64,000 bases of DNA from Cepaea nemoralis (lineage: Eukaryota; Mollusca; Gastropoda; Stylommatophora; Helicidae). The notes below the pieces were generated by a model. The model had not been told where the DNA came from, did not search any database, and saw only the letters and a program-made list of their open reading frames with translations. The stretch lies in NCBI GenBank assembly GCA_014155875.1, contig JACEFZ010013534.1, forward strand, positions 1,411,501 to 1,475,500, given 5' to 3'. Shown piece after piece: positions 15,799 to 28,470 of the stretch. Made by a program: the position numbers and the translations under genes. Numbering within the stretch: the first letter of the stretch is position 1; every line of letters begins with the position of its first letter.

Positions 15799-18700
15799 TC
15801 CTCTGGGTTCCCAGTCCCAGATCATAGAGAAACCCTCCTTGTTATTCCCTTTCCCATAGATGGCAAAGAGCATTATACATATACATGATATCACACCCCC
15901 TTTAGATGGTGAAAGTTCAAACCAGTTCCCTTATCCCGTTAATTAACGGTGGTCAAAGTGTGAACGGTTCGACTGGCCTGGTGGGACCAGTCATCTCATA
16001 TTAGAAAGCAGCAAGCATTCCATCCCACAATTCCTGTCGTTTCTCGAGGTATAGAAATACTCTCCTACTCATCACCCTAACCCTAGTACAGATGTCCCCA
16101 GACAATGATGATATAATAGAGTAAAGTGTAGAGTATAAGACACATCGTTCTCCTCGGAATCACGACTCAAATACATATGCTATCCCTCCAGGACTCGCGA
16201 GGTACAACCACATGCCGTTCCTTCCGGAATAGCGAGGAATATACACACCACGACCTCGCATGAAATAAATCAGCACCACCATGACACTCAACAAATCAGC
16301 AGAGCATTCCCATGGAACAAATCAGCACCACCTTCCCATGGAATAAATCAGCACTACATTCACGTGGAATAAATTAACGCCAGAGTCACATGGAATAAAT
16401 CACTGTAACCTAGCTTATTAAGCAATATTCATTATAACATATTTCACGCCTTTCTTAATCGTGCCCTGTCCACTAGAATAGCACTGAGGACTAGATTCCT
16501 CCATTATTCACAGCTTACCGCCTTCAGTGTTACCCTCAAAGCAATTATACTTCCCTCTCACAAATAAATGCAAGTACCTAAATCAAACAGATATTCTATC
16601 TATCGTGTAACACAGGCCTGTACTAAATTACTTCGATAAATCCTTTATGCACAATGGTATTCAAAGAATTACTGTTAGAACGCTAAATAAACAAACAAGC
16701 CTTCGTCCTAGTTTCACGCCTATTATCAATCGATAGTATTACATTAATATTCATGAGTCAGTGTGCTAACAGCACAAATAGCGGTACGGATAATCACGTA
16801 ATACTATTAATCAAGACAAGAAAAGAAGCAATAGTGCTATTACCTTAGAGCTTGAACCAATACTGAAATCAGCCATAATATTTTCGGGTGCTGGACAGCT
16901 TAATTGTGGCGAAACGCCAATGGCTCATGTCCTCAGTCCTTCTTTTATTTTGGGTAAACAAGGGGAAACAGCTTTCGGGAGCTCTCAGTTCTCTTGTTCG
17001 CTCAATCACCATGAAAGATAGTTCTTTGGGTTACTTTCATAACACGATCTTTTCATGGAGCGATTAGATATATGTCTTTCCTTTAGGGTAGACCCGATGG
17101 AGCGCCTTGCGCCAAATGCGCACTGGTGAGACTTCTTGGGCAATTCATGTCCGTTTCTAAGCTTATCGTTACCCACTGCCTAATGTCAAGATGTCAAGTT
17201 GAAGATTGGGACATTTTAAAGGCAGAATACTGATGGTGTATGAAAGGTAAATTTAGGTTGTAATTAGTCCTGCACTTATAAATCTCTATTGTCTTAACTA
17301 CTGAGATGAATTGGCGAAACGGCAGTCTTGCCATATTGGGAGGGGGTGACCGTTAGCCAATCTGGCTAAGCGTCTTGATCTTGGTTTAGCAAGGGAACAA
17401 TTCTGAACAATAAATATTTCCCAAATGATATCGCTTATTCTTGGCAGCCGATAGACGAGTGCTATCTTTCCTTCTACGGCCTGAACTGGGCATACTGTCA
17501 TCGTTCTGTAGAATATAATAATTAGATAGCTACGGTGTGCCGGAAGGAGGGAAGGGCTCCTTGGGGATGGGATCCACCAATCTATGATCTATCTTCTTGA
17601 GCCGGAAGAGGCTATCCACAGTGCTATCTCTTTCGTCTTTTAGTCGATAGGATGATGTCGGGAAGATAATGGACTTCTCTATCTCACTGAGAGAACCTGA
17701 ACTCATCTGAATCTATGGGTTATTTGAGGCACTGCCGGTACATTGCGGCGATTGCTCAGAAGAGAGCAGCGGCCAGATGGGGTAGTATCTTCTTTCCTAT
17801 TCTTGCTAGGAATGGGGAACAACTCTTCTTTGATTACTCACACCACACTACAAGAGCTTTGTCGTGAGAAAGGCATGGTTTGCAAGGGAGAGAGAAGCCG
17901 GGAAATGAATGTGCCCAATAATAATAAAGGCAGGGTATGAGTGTGGAGAGTGAGTCTTGTATGTAAAAGGGTGCATAGGGTAGCCGACAGGACGTCTACA
18001 AGTTGGAGGTCTACTCAAGCCAGGACGTAGCCAATCCAGGGGCTACCTGACATGTCAGACCCATTCAAGCAAGCCACTTATCTACTTGTCTTGGTAAGCT
18101 AAAATGTATAACTAATGTATTAACTGAGGCCCAATTGGACCTCAGGGTTGTGGTGCATGAGTCAGCTTGGTCCCTCACTAAAATTTTGTCATCTACAGGG
18201 TCCTTCTTTTAAACCGTAAAGTGTGTTGAAAGACTAGATAGGGCTTCTATGCCCAAAGTTATAAGCACCTGATGAAACCAGGGCAAGTCAGTGGACATAC
18301 CAGGTATATTGTTTCTAATTTCAAGGGAGAAGCATTACAAAAATTAAATGAGTGACACAACCACAACTCAAGTCTTCTCATCGACTTAAGGTCGAGTGTT
18401 GCGGATGATTCTGTTTGGACCTACACCAATTCCCATCCTTGTCCGGGACAACGAAAGACTCTGACTCATTCCCTATACACAATCTGGTCTCAGGACTTTG
18501 GTTCCCAACCTAAATTGTGCCAAGTGATCCCATGGCATTTTCCCAGACCAGATGAGTGACTATATCGTGCTGGCCTCGGAAACTTGGAACGTTCGAACAA
18601 CCGACGCTGGATAGAGAGACTGGAAACTTTGCCCGGTGAGGCAGTTGTGAAATAACAGGACAATTTAGAGATTTGTGGTCTACGATATTCAGAGTTCTTG

Positions 18701-19453
18701 CTTCATATCTGGACTAGAGTTATCTCATCAGTTTTTGTTTTTTTCTAGACTTTTCTAGGTTGTCTGTCTTGGTGTTCTTCTGTGTTGTCTTTATTACGGT
18801 ATTAAATTCTAATATTAGTGACTGAGACGATCGTCATGTTATGTTTGTGTCAGCCAGAAATACACTGCAGGAAATAGACCCTGAGGTCGAAAGAGAGAGT
18901 GACAGTAAGTCCGGGGAACGGATGAGGGTTGGCAGCAAAGACATATCCCCAGCCAGGGCAAAAGAATAAGTGTGAAATATTGTGACGGGACTATTTGGGA
19001 CCCTCCCCATAGCTTGTTACATTAATGAAAATCAAATATGGTCTGAAAAGGTACGTCTGGTCGGGTAAGAGAAGCGATTGCAAATGGCAGGCTTCTGTTT
19101 TGCCGAGAGTACTCTCTAAGCACTCAGAAGTTGCATTTACGGGAGAAAATCACTTTCCCCTAGATTCGTGGGTACTACCCACGAGAAACCCATGTAGGTT
19201 CAGTTCATAGATTTCCGGGTGCATAACGCCAGCCTGGAGTATCAACAACTAGAAAGAAAAATATAATTCTAGTAGGCTACAATTTTAGACGTCTTTTCCG
19301 AGGTTAACAATAACTCGAGACCTAGATAACTCCCCTAAGCCTCGCCTACGGGGAGATCACTTCGGGGAAGACACGCCTATTTGGAGGTTTCGCAACAGGG
19401 GGGCTGGCAGGATCGTTCTCTACACTGGTCAATTGAACTTTCAGTTTGACTTC
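15799..19453. other. Unassigned DNA
   Basis: Apart from the minisatellite at 16261-16405, no gene was recognised. Near 18980 the motif TGTGACGGGACTATTTGGGA resembles the start of some LTRs, but no paired copy, polypurine tract or pol sequence was found. Confidence 0.35.
16261..16405. repeat. ~30-bp minisatellite (AATAAATCAGCACC-like units)
   Basis: About five imperfect units share the core CATGGAATAAATCAGCACC (variants with CACGTGGAATAAATTA and CATGGAACAAATCAG). Unit length is near 25-30 bp. Confidence 0.75.
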
Positions 19454-19550
19454 TCGTTCAGAAATCTATGGCAAACTACTTACCACAAACTTGCCAAGGA
19501 ATCAACCTGGGATTGATCGCAACGTCCTGCGAATGACATGCAACATTTGT
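19454..19550. repeat. Dispersed repeat, copy 1
   Basis: Begins CGTTCAGAAATCTATGGCAA and contains AAACTTGCCAAG and GTCCTGCGAATGACATGCAA. The same blocks, in the same order, occur at 22029-22137, and the second half also at 21711-21765. No coding potential. Confidence 0.6.
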
Positions 19551-20197
19551 AAAAGGTCAACGTGGCCGAGGGGTTTAACCCGATTGCGTTGAAACTTCCT
19601 GTGCAATGGAGGCGGGGTAGTTGTCGTGAAATCACTGTAATTATCAATCAGATGATAAAAATACCAAGGACAGGCTGTATTCGCCACTACAAGTTGTTTA
19701 CTACGGGGAGTCGGTAAGATCAATCAGTGGAGTCGTCTTTGAAAGTCCCCACAAGATGGGAAATTTGTAAACAGGTAGATGTGCCGATCGGAAGGATGCA
19801 GGAAACACGCTAGCTGTGTTGGTTGTCATAACAAGGAAGACAACTTTTGCATTGATTAAACAAAGGGGAGAGAACTTATTCTGAAATGGATAATCTGCCC
19901 CTGGAACATCTGATGTATTAACTTCAAAGAACTTCACTAGAACACTCCAGGCTCTTTGACAAAAATATGACTTGTTTACAGTTAGTGTGGACTAGAAAGT
20001 TGAAGTTGGCTGACGTGTTTCTGTACCGCTGTTAGGAATTCGGAGAGCGTCTACTGTGTTAGATTTAATTAACATTAAATAACATATGTCTTTATGGCAA
20101 GTTGTAGATGCCATCCAGGAGTGATGCGGTGTTGCATAAGGTATTACAGATAGTGTATTTAGGCCTATCTAATATAGGCAGTAGCCTTGTTAAAACT

Positions 20198-20370
20198 AGC
20201 TAGAGTAGGGAAGTGATGATTAGCTCTGTTAGTTGAGAATAGAGTGGTGAAGTGAGAATTAGCTCTGCTAGTTGAGAATAGAGTAGGGAAGTGATGATTA
20301 GCTCGGTTAGTGGAGAATAGAGTGGTGAAGTGAGAATTAGCTCTGCTAGTGAGAATAGTGTAGTGGGGTG
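20198..20370. repeat. 39-bp tandem repeat
   Basis: Four copies of a 39-bp unit, with GAATAGAGT starting at 20237, 20276 and 20315. Units alternate between GGGAAGTGATGATTAG and GGTGAAGTGAGAATTAG forms, giving a 78-bp dimer. Frames across it read as repeated RANSHFTTLFS-like peptides and are artefacts. Confidence 0.9.
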
Positions 20371-20633
20371 ATATTTGGAGAGATTTAAGAATGGGTTGGG
20401 AGATGGGGGAAGTGTCCAATAGTGGGATCTTTCAGTGGGGTGCCCACTGGGGTTCTGCACTCTGTTTATTGGTCTTTCCTTGTCATAACCTGATTCGGAC
20501 CTAGGTGATAAGCTCATCTGCTCTATGACAGAGTTTAGTTCACTGATAAATATCTGAGCAAGGCTGTAGGTCTACACTCAGCTGGTAGGATCAGTGACTG
20601 GTACTTTCATCCGGTGTATTATTTCTCTAACAG

Positions 20634-20837
20634 GTTCCCTGCCAGTTACGAAGAAGCTCTACACGAGTTTTGAAGAAGTTCAACTCCGATTTGGAAAGAA
20701 CACCAGTTGAACAGTCAAATGTTTTCTTACGGAAAATGAATAACGTCCAAGAAGAAAGGTTGTACCATAATGTTTACGCTGGGCTCATGATCAGGAGGGT
20801 CCACCGGAACAGGGCTCAGATGAGCGAAACCATTTAA
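20634..20837 (+). CDS. Candidate terminal exon, unknown protein
   Basis: A pyrimidine-rich stretch ends in ATTTCTCTAACAG at 20633, a good splice acceptor. If the exon begins there, the frame GTT CCC TGC stays open for 67 codons to TAA. The peptide has balanced, charged composition, including STRVLKKFNSDLERTPVEQ and LYHNVYAGLMIRRVHRN. No family is recognised and no upstream exon was identified. A 67-codon open frame can arise by chance at this base composition, so this is only a lead. It could equally be part of an unrecognised repeat. Confidence 0.15.
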   Translation, partial: VPCQLRRSSTRVLKKFNSDLERTPVEQSNVFLRKMNNVQEERLYHNVYAGLMIRRVHRNRAQMSETI

Positions 20838-21664
20838 CGATTCCAGTGTGTTAAGGTTTACCTAGGATGTGTGATGTTTGTTGATACACCACACCTCATA
20901 CGGACAATAGTAACTACACGAGAACTTTAAATGTAACATTCACATGGTGTGGTAGATTCCAGTGAAAACACTACACGGGACATGGTAATTTAGACACTAT
21001 AGACAATAGATAGGATCAAGTCTATTTCCAACAACAGTGATACTTATTTTCACAGTACAGGGATTTGTACATTTTAAGACTATAGGAACTTATACTGTGC
21101 AGTGTGCAAACGGACCATGATCAGTGGTAACTTATAGACTATAGCTATTTCAGAGGATCATGTGCATGGATTACCAGGTAGCCACAGAAGAAAGTCAGTG
21201 TCCGGCAGGAGAGATACATCACCGGGTGAGGTTGTCTTGTGCTGACCTAACGTGCTGTGGTGTGTCCTTGCATGGATGAACTGACTGGGCTATTGATCTG
21301 AGGGTCCGATTCTACACACATTATAGAACACGTCACACATTCTTCTTCTCACATACATTACACTTTTCTTTTAATAAATTAATTGTTATTAATTTTTAGA
21401 AGCTAGAGTTGTTGAGTATGTTGCGTTGGGGAAGAATGAGAGGGAGCATGAGACAGCAGTGATAGAGAGAGAGAGAAAGAGGTGTCCATAAACTGACGGA
21501 GTTGTGTAGACGGATTCTAGGGGTTTCTCCAGGATAATGATAAGGGGTTAAAATAAAATGTGGGTGTTGATTCCTCTCACTCCAGGGACGACACTTTAAA
21601 CGGATACACGACAGTAGTGGAAACGTGTCTGATTGTAGTTATCTGGACTTAAACCATGATTTCG

Positions 21665-22137
21665 TGTTCAGAAAAAAAAGAAAAAAAAACTTCTGAAAAT
21701 AAATTTTATTAGAATGTAAACCTGGAGCTGGTCGCAAGGTCCTACAATGGACATGCAACATCTGTTTACCCACACATCGACGGCTTTATCTTCCCTAACC
21801 GAGGATTCAAACAGTGGCTTACAGAACATTTACGGCGCTTCAAAATGTTGAAAGCGACTTTGCGTACAGTCACGAATTAACCTATCCGTACCGAAGAAGT
21901 ACCTGCTTCGTGGCGAAGGTGTTACGCAACTCGTAATCCCGCATACAACGTTCGAAACGCAGATGCGGGCGATTTGGAGCAGACCGCCGTGCGATCGTTT
22001 AAAAAAAAATAATATGGTATGAGTGCCGGTCGTTCAGAAAACAATGACAAACTACTGAACGTAAACTTGCCAAGAAATCACAAACAGCCAAAAATGCTTG
22101 GGTTAACTGCAAAGTCCTGTAAAGGATATGCAACTGG
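21665..22137. repeat. Dispersed repeat, copies 2 and 3
   Basis: Copy 2 (about 21665-21765) keeps TCAGAAA and GGTCGCAAGGTCCTACAATG. Copy 3 (22029-22137) keeps CGTTCAGAAAACAATGACAA, AAACTTGCCAAGAAATCA and AAAGTCCTGTAAAGGATATG. They match the copy at 19454-19550. The DNA between them is unassigned. Confidence 0.55.
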
Positions 22138-22592
22138 GTAACTAACTGAAGAAGTTATTTCGAACAATAGTTAAACAATGCTCTACAGATATGGAGCAAT
22201 TTATATTTGTTCTATTTGATCTAGACTGTGTCTAAATCTCTAAGGTATATTCACATTATATGCTGCTGAATTATGAATGTTGCGCTTCATTTAATATGTA
22301 TGTTTAAGTGTAGTATTTCTTTCCGAAGTTAGGCCTACCAGTAAATTGTAAACACACAAATAGGCATACGGAATAATGGATGTACAGACCGGCAGGTGGG
22401 TGTAAGGATGAACTGAAGGCTGGACACACGAAGCGATGTACAAGTAATGACATAGACAGACAAACAGACAGACACGCAGACGGACGGGTGGGCGTGCAAA
22501 AAGGGTGTCAGACAGACATATGTAGAAACATGAGGGAAATGAACATGTATACAGGTAAGCAAAGTAAATTACACTTGAACACGCCTCGAGGC

Positions 22593-22912
22593 GTATTAGG
22601 TAAATGGTGGTGGTCTCATGTTTTTATACACCAGTATTCGATAGATATTCACATTAGTATTAGGTAAATGGTGATAGTCTCATGTTTGTATGCACTGATA
22701 TTCAATGGGTATTCTGGCCAGTATTAGGTAAATGGTGATAGTCTCATGTTTGTATGCACCGATATTCAATGGGTATTCTGGCCAGTATTAGGTAAGTGGT
22801 GATAGTCTCATGTTTGTATGCACTGATATTCAATGGGTATTCTGGCCAGTATTAGGTAAATGGTGGTAGTCTCATGTTTGTATACACCAATATTCGATGA
22901 GTATTCTCGCCA
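22593..22912. repeat. 64-bp tandem repeat, five copies
   Basis: Units start with GTATTAGGTAAATGGTG at 22593, 22657, 22721, 22785 and 22849, exactly 64 bp apart. The three central units are nearly identical and the outer two more diverged, as expected for an array evolving by unequal exchange. There are no spacers, so this is not a CRISPR array. Confidence 0.96.
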
Positions 22913-23197
22913 GTAACACGCCGGTGGCCTTTACTTCGCAGACCAATCCCTGGTATCCTTTTAGGATGTGTTTACCTGGGTGCTCAGGTATATTAAACAA
23001 TTTAATCCCCGCCTCCAAGGGGTTTTGAACATATAACCCGGCCAGCAGGCAAGCATGCCGTGAATTACACTATCACAACTCACTGTATGCAGATGAAAAT
23101 AAGGATGAACAGACATACATGGAAAGTGATATAAATTGCCATATATTAATCGTGTTTCCTTGACTGATTTTAATAAAGTCCAAGCTTTTATAAATTA

Positions 23198-24775
<1,578 letters not shown>

Positions 24776-25021
24776 CTCCTAATCCCTCCTCCTCCCTCCT
24801 ATTCCCCACTCCTCCTCCTCCTCCCTCCTCCTCCTCCCTCCGCCTAATATGATTTAAATGATATGCTCCCCACCAGGGACTGGGCGAAGCCGGGCCGGGT
24901 CGTCTTTTTTTGGGAACGAGAACGGGAGCAGGGGCCGAATATGAATTAAATTAGATGCTCCATTTACCCAAGTTAATTGTTGGGGGAAGATGTAAAGATC
25001 TTTAAAGTGCTCTTTCTAATA

Positions 25022-25080
<59 letters not shown>

Positions 25081-25177
25081 GTAGATAGTCGGGAACGGGA
25101 ATGGGAGCTTATATGACTACTTATATGAAGTAAATGAGATGCTCACCACCAGGGGCTGGACGAAACCGGGCCGGGTC

Positions 25178-25213
<36 letters not shown>

Positions 25214-25428
25214 GGGTACGGGAACTTATATGACTACTTATATGAATTAGATGAGATGCTCCCCATCCGGGTCTGGGCGAAGCCGGGCTGGGTCATACAG
25301 ACAGACAGATAGAGAGACAGACAGATAGATAGTCGGGAACGGGAACGGGAGCTTATATGACTACTTATATGAATTAAATGAGATGCTCCCCACCAGGGTC
25401 TGGGCGAAGCCGGGCTGGGTCAGCTAGT
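24776..25428 (-). mobile_element. Inverted partial copy of the microsatellite-carrying element
   Basis: Read on the minus strand from 25428, this repeats the start of the element at 23198. It opens ACTAGCTGACCCAGCCCGGC, then gives three module-plus-(GTCT)n units, the GAAAGAGCACTTTAAAGATC segment and the final CCCGGCCCGGCTTCGCCC module. It ends in a short (GGA)n tract where it meets the plus-strand copy. Together they form a ~2.2-kb foldback whose outer ends are ACTAGCTGACCC and its complement. The (GACA)n run at about 25025-25081 is the complement of the (GTCT)n in the other arm. Confidence 0.8.
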
Positions 25429-25968
25429 ATAGATATAATTAAGACATAAACAGTGTCAATGGTCAAGCTAAACTTAGTTCAATCAATATTATAATATTCA
25501 GGAGTATTTATAATTCAAGAATGCTACCCTTTTGTACATTTGGATCTTTAATACGGCCCTTTATATTCGAACACTTTGGAGACCTCTGTTCTGTGTTATT
25601 ACTTCTGCGTTAGTGGGTTATTTAAATATGTTAGCATTCTTACCTCAGGCATTTACAAAACCTCACTTAAAACCCGGATTATAGTGTCAACTGGGGGATT
25701 TTGAAATGTCCAATCAGCTTTATCAATACAGCGTGCCAGCACTAAAATAGATTAAACATTAATCAACTATTATGTCAAATTTGTAAATTGTGACTGTTGT
25801 GTCAACCAATCAATTAACTATCTCCTCCGTAATAAAGGTTGGCTGTAATAGATATCTAACATGTTCTTCGTTATCCTCTAATTGTACTCATTATGCTAAT
25901 CATGAACCGGGTCACCTGACTACCTTTGACTTTTCCTTCAAGTATGATTTTTATTTTGAAATCAGAAA
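25429..25968. other. Unassigned A+T-rich DNA
   Basis: No gene or repeat family recognised between the foldback element and the LINE fragment. Confidence 0.4.
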
Positions 25969-26117
25969 GACCGACCGCAACAACACCACATGACGAACAG
26001 AACACAAAAGAGGAACCGATGGAAAATTACACCATTAAAGAACTCCTATTTGCATACTATCCAGCATTAATAGCACAAAAAGAAGCAAAATTAGAAGCCA
26101 GCATAAATAGTCTAAAC
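25969..26117 (+). pseudogene. RTE LINE fragment with mutated catalytic box
   Basis: Encodes PHDEQNTKEEPMENYTIKEL then LFAYYPALIAQKEAKLEASI. It matches the piece at 623-806, where the same region reads RELLFADDQALIA. The two catalytic aspartates of the FADD box are both tyrosine here, so this copy cannot be functional. It stops at the 5' end of a hAT-like element. Confidence 0.82.
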
Positions 26118-26745
26118 CAAAGGTTCCCACACCAAGGCCCGAGGGCCACTTGTGACCCGCCAGCTGTCAGAAAGTGGCACGCGAGACCTGGTTATTTAAT
26201 ATAATATATTTTAATAATTTCAAAAATGCACTCGGAGCGCCCCGTCAGCGTGCGATAATATAATTTACTCTGCTTGTGGTTGTTATGCTCAGATATTTTC
26301 GAATGCACCTGTTCAGTTCGCAAACGAAACGTTATTAAGTTCCCATATGCCTTGTCGACCAATCAGAGTGCGCAAGGCGCCATGATGTCGTCTGTTACAA
26401 TTGTTTAGCAGAATCGGTAGTATTGTGGTGAAATTAAATTTTTTTTAAATAAACATTTATAGTTAAAGCCTATAAACATGAGTATGGAAAATCTAAAATC
26501 AAACAATGGTAAAAAGCGAAAATGTGAAGACGTTGCTTGTCGTGAATTCAATTAAGATTGGGCGGATAAATTTATGTTTATGCCTAGCCGTAGTGGTAAA
26601 CCAGTTTGCTTAATCTGCGGAATTTGTGGTTCGGTTTCCCCGGTGGTTAATAATAATAATAATCTGGAACGACACTTCACGACCAAACATTCAGACATAA
26701 ATGGTCAGTACCTTTGGTAAGGATTACTGTCATGCACTTTTCAGG
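26118..26745 (+). mobile_element. hAT-type DNA transposon, 5' part with decayed zinc-finger N-terminus
   Basis: The left end CAAAGGTTCCCACACCAAGG, followed by GAGGGCCACTTGTGACCC, resembles hAT (Charlie-like) terminal repeats of the CAGGGGTTCCCAAACT type. An ATG at 26478 opens a frame with GKPVCLICG and LERHFTTKH, the C2H2/BED-like finger typical of hAT transposases and their domesticated relatives. A TAA at 26552 interrupts the frame, which ends at 26718. The insertion lies inside an RTE fragment; the presumed 8-bp target site is 26110-26117. The transposase core and right end are not seen, because another LINE follows. The right boundary is approximate. Confidence 0.72.
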
Positions 26746-28456
26746 GCACATCCCCTACTGGTCCAGGCCTGACATCCAGCTCACGCCTGTGGCTCCTAGT
26801 AGCTGTCAGCATGCGACAGCGGCAATCTCCCGGGCAACAGCTGTGAGAGGCTGGCTAAACCAGGCATGGGTAGCCGATTTGGTGTCAAACCAAGCGGTGA
26901 ACTAGGGTATGCTTACCCAGCATATGAAGACAGGACTCGGCAGACTGCGCGGAAGAAATCATTGTTGATTCAACGGGAAAGACGACGTTTACCTGCAAAG
27001 CGTTATGGAACGTAATGGGTACGACAAGACACGTAAAGCGCCCTGGTCATCCACTGCACCTGTATTCGTCTCCAGTCGTCTTGACTTGTCTTGCCACTGG
27101 ACTCAGATGGACTCAGGCGAGAGAGTGAGGTCGACGAATTGCGCAACTCTTCATCACTTTAATCACATTCATCGCACAAGTCATTCTACATCCAACTTCA
27201 TATATCACCACCAAGCCCTGTGGCAATGAGCGAGCGACGAAGCGGCAGGCGTGGGTACGCTGGCAGTCGTAGTCGCAGACCTGCACACAGGCGGCTCAGG
27301 CCATATGGTCGTCTTCTACTGACCGGAGAAGCAGTGGGATTCAGCAGCCCCCTGAGTGACTGAGCAGCCCTCTATAGGAAAGCACTGCTCACCTCCATAG
27401 CATGAGGAAGGTGCTAGAAAAGGTGGCCTAAACATTGTCTGCTCTATCATTACCTAACCAGCCAGCCGCGGTTGGTGGATACCCTATACTGCGGTCGACT
27501 AACAAACAAAGTAAAAACAGGTAAAGCTAAAAGAGCAAACCATATTCCCTTGACAATCGGAACTTGGAATGTACGCACTCTACTTGTTAGAGACGGCGCG
27601 TCGAGCCCAGAGAGACGAACGGCACTGATTGGGCGAGAGCTGGGCAGGTACAACATCGACATTGCAGCCTTGAGCTAGACACGACTTGCAGAAGAAGGCC
27701 AAATCTGTGAATTAGGTGCCGGCTACACATTCTTCTGGAGTGGAAGGAAAAGCGAGGAAAGGCGCCAATCCGGTGTGGGATTTGCCATTAAGTCAGCCCT
27801 GGTTGGCAAACTGAATTTCCGAAGGCTATAAATGACAGGCTTATGATCATTAGGTTACCCCTGCTGAAAGGAAAGAAGCATGCAATCATCTGAGTGTCTA
27901 CGCACCAACCATTACAAATTAATATGACGTCAAAAACAAGTTCTATGAGGACCTGCACGATTTATCTACACCTGTTCTCAAAGGAGACAAACCTATACTC
28001 CTTGGGTACTTCAATGCCAGAGTAGGCAAGGACATCGCCTCTTGGAGTGGCATCATTGGTAAGTACGGAGTCGGAAATTGTAACAGCAATGGACTCCTCC
28101 TCCTTCAGACCTGTGCCGAACACGATCTCTTGATCACCAACACAATTTTCCGTCTTTCCATGAGAAATAGAACATCGTAGATGCACTCTCGCTCGAAACA
28201 CTGGCACCTAATTGATTATGTCATCGTCAGGAGGTGTGACAGACATGACGTTTGGGTGACAAAATCCATGTGTTGTGCCGAATGTTGGACAGATCATTGT
28301 CTCATTATCTCGAAAATAAACATACACATCAAACCACCACGGCGACCTCAAGGGGCAAAAGTGCAAAAAAAAACTATATGTCACCCGCCTAAACAGCAAA
28401 GAAAAAAAATGCAGCTGCCGTTTGAAAATATGCTGGAAGTTCGCCTCAAGCCCAAT
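26746..28456 (+). pseudogene. Decayed RTE LINE, 5' region and endonuclease (left half of an interrupted element)
   Basis: This is the first half of an older RTE element. The endonuclease starts with IPLTIGTWNVRTLL near 27545, followed by ERRTALIGRELGRYNIDIAA with a stop where the catalytic SETR motif should follow. Further blocks are EEGQICELGAGYTFFWSGR and GVGFAIKSALVGKL. The reading frame then shifts and accumulates stops. This family is the one often mis-annotated in animal genomes as a craniofacial development protein 2-like gene. The untranslated 5' region appears to begin near 26750. The element is split by the LINE at 28457-31771; its protein frame resumes exactly at 31780. Confidence 0.8.
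28449..28456. repeat. Target-site duplication, left copy (AGCCCAAT)
   Basis: Eight bases duplicated at both ends of the minus-strand RTE insertion. Removing the insert plus one copy restores the host LINE reading frame (LEVRLKPN joined to AAAKQFVETE). Confidence 0.93.
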
Positions 28457-28470
28457 CCATCCATCATCCA

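Noticed and set aside
16070..16090. Telomere-like CCCTAACCCTA
   Set aside because: Fewer than two full units; similar short words in the array (ACCCTTAGGGTTTAG, ATAACCCTAAC) are also too short to mean anything.
18980..19020. LTR start TGTGACGGGACT
   Set aside because: No second LTR, no internal coding region, and no target-site duplication was found.
19559..19610. tRNA-like GTGGCCGAGGGGTTTAAC
   Set aside because: An A-box-like sequence only; no convincing B box at the right distance, so neither a tRNA gene nor a SINE is called.
22593..22912. CRISPR array
   Set aside because: Units are contiguous 64-bp repeats without spacers, in a eukaryotic context.
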